From positions 1 through 5,733 of the forward strand of contig CACZOW010000357.1 of assembly GCA_902782885.1 (NCBI GenBank): a DNA stretch of 5,733 nucleotides, written 5' to 3'. The position numbers were made by a program, and so were the translations under genes. Positions 5,718-5,733 of the stretch are shown one piece after another (position 1 is the first letter of the stretch; every line of letters starts with the position of its first letter). This DNA is from an uncultured Ruminococcus sp. (lineage in GTDB: Bacteria > Bacillota > Clostridia > UBA1212 > UBA1255). Below the pieces are notes generated by a model. The model saw only the letters and a list, made by a program, of their open reading frames with translations. It was not told the DNA's origin and ran no database searches.

Positions 5718-5733
5718 GGCCTGTCATGTTCCG

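Noticed and set aside
5718..5733. Terminator or next gene after the stop codon
   Set aside because: Only 16 bases remain. They show no hairpin or start with a ribosome site that could be judged.

Overview
The window holds one very large coding sequence on the + strand (642-5717, 1691 residues). It is preceded by a well-formed promoter and a striking non-coding tandem array at 1-435. The protein has a Sec signal peptide, a repetitive extracellular stalk and a C-terminal sortase-type signal (IPQTG, hydrophobic helix, basic tail). This points to a Gram-positive, Firmicutes-like bacterium. The abundant cysteines in the exported solenoids fit an anaerobe, probably a gut or host-associated Clostridia relative. 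That lineage guess is inference from protein style; no rRNA or housekeeping gene is present to fix it.

Positions 1-435 carry eight tandem units of exactly 53 bp, the first cut by the window edge, plus a degenerate ninth. Each unit is a 38-bp imperfect palindrome and a 15-bp spacer. The two arms (TGTAGCCGCAA and its reverse complement) alternate every 26-27 bp, so each arm can pair with either its left or its right neighbour. An A-rich tract recurs at the same place in nearly every unit. Positions 436-641 contain a near-consensus sigma-A promoter (TTGACA, 17 bp, TATGAT with an extended -10 TG), a leader of about 110 nt with a GC-rich hairpin, and a strong Shine-Dalgarno sequence.

The protein reads, from N to C terminus: signal peptide; cap and a long GLUG-repeat solenoid of about 20 coils; an aromatic- and Cys-rich closing segment; a Gly-rich linker; a second cap and a short GLUG solenoid of about 5 coils; two InlB-B/Listeria-Bacteroides-type repeats; five repeats of exactly 67 residues (201 bp); an X2-like Ig domain; and the IPQTG anchor. 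It is best read as a wall-anchored adhesin or surface fibre, with the GLUG solenoids displayed on a stalk of beta-grasp-like repeats. No catalytic motif was recognised.

The most unusual element is the alternating inverted-repeat array just upstream of the promoter. It could be a structural or recombinogenic DNA element, a multi-site operator, or the 3' region of an upstream transcript. Its function cannot be decided from this window.
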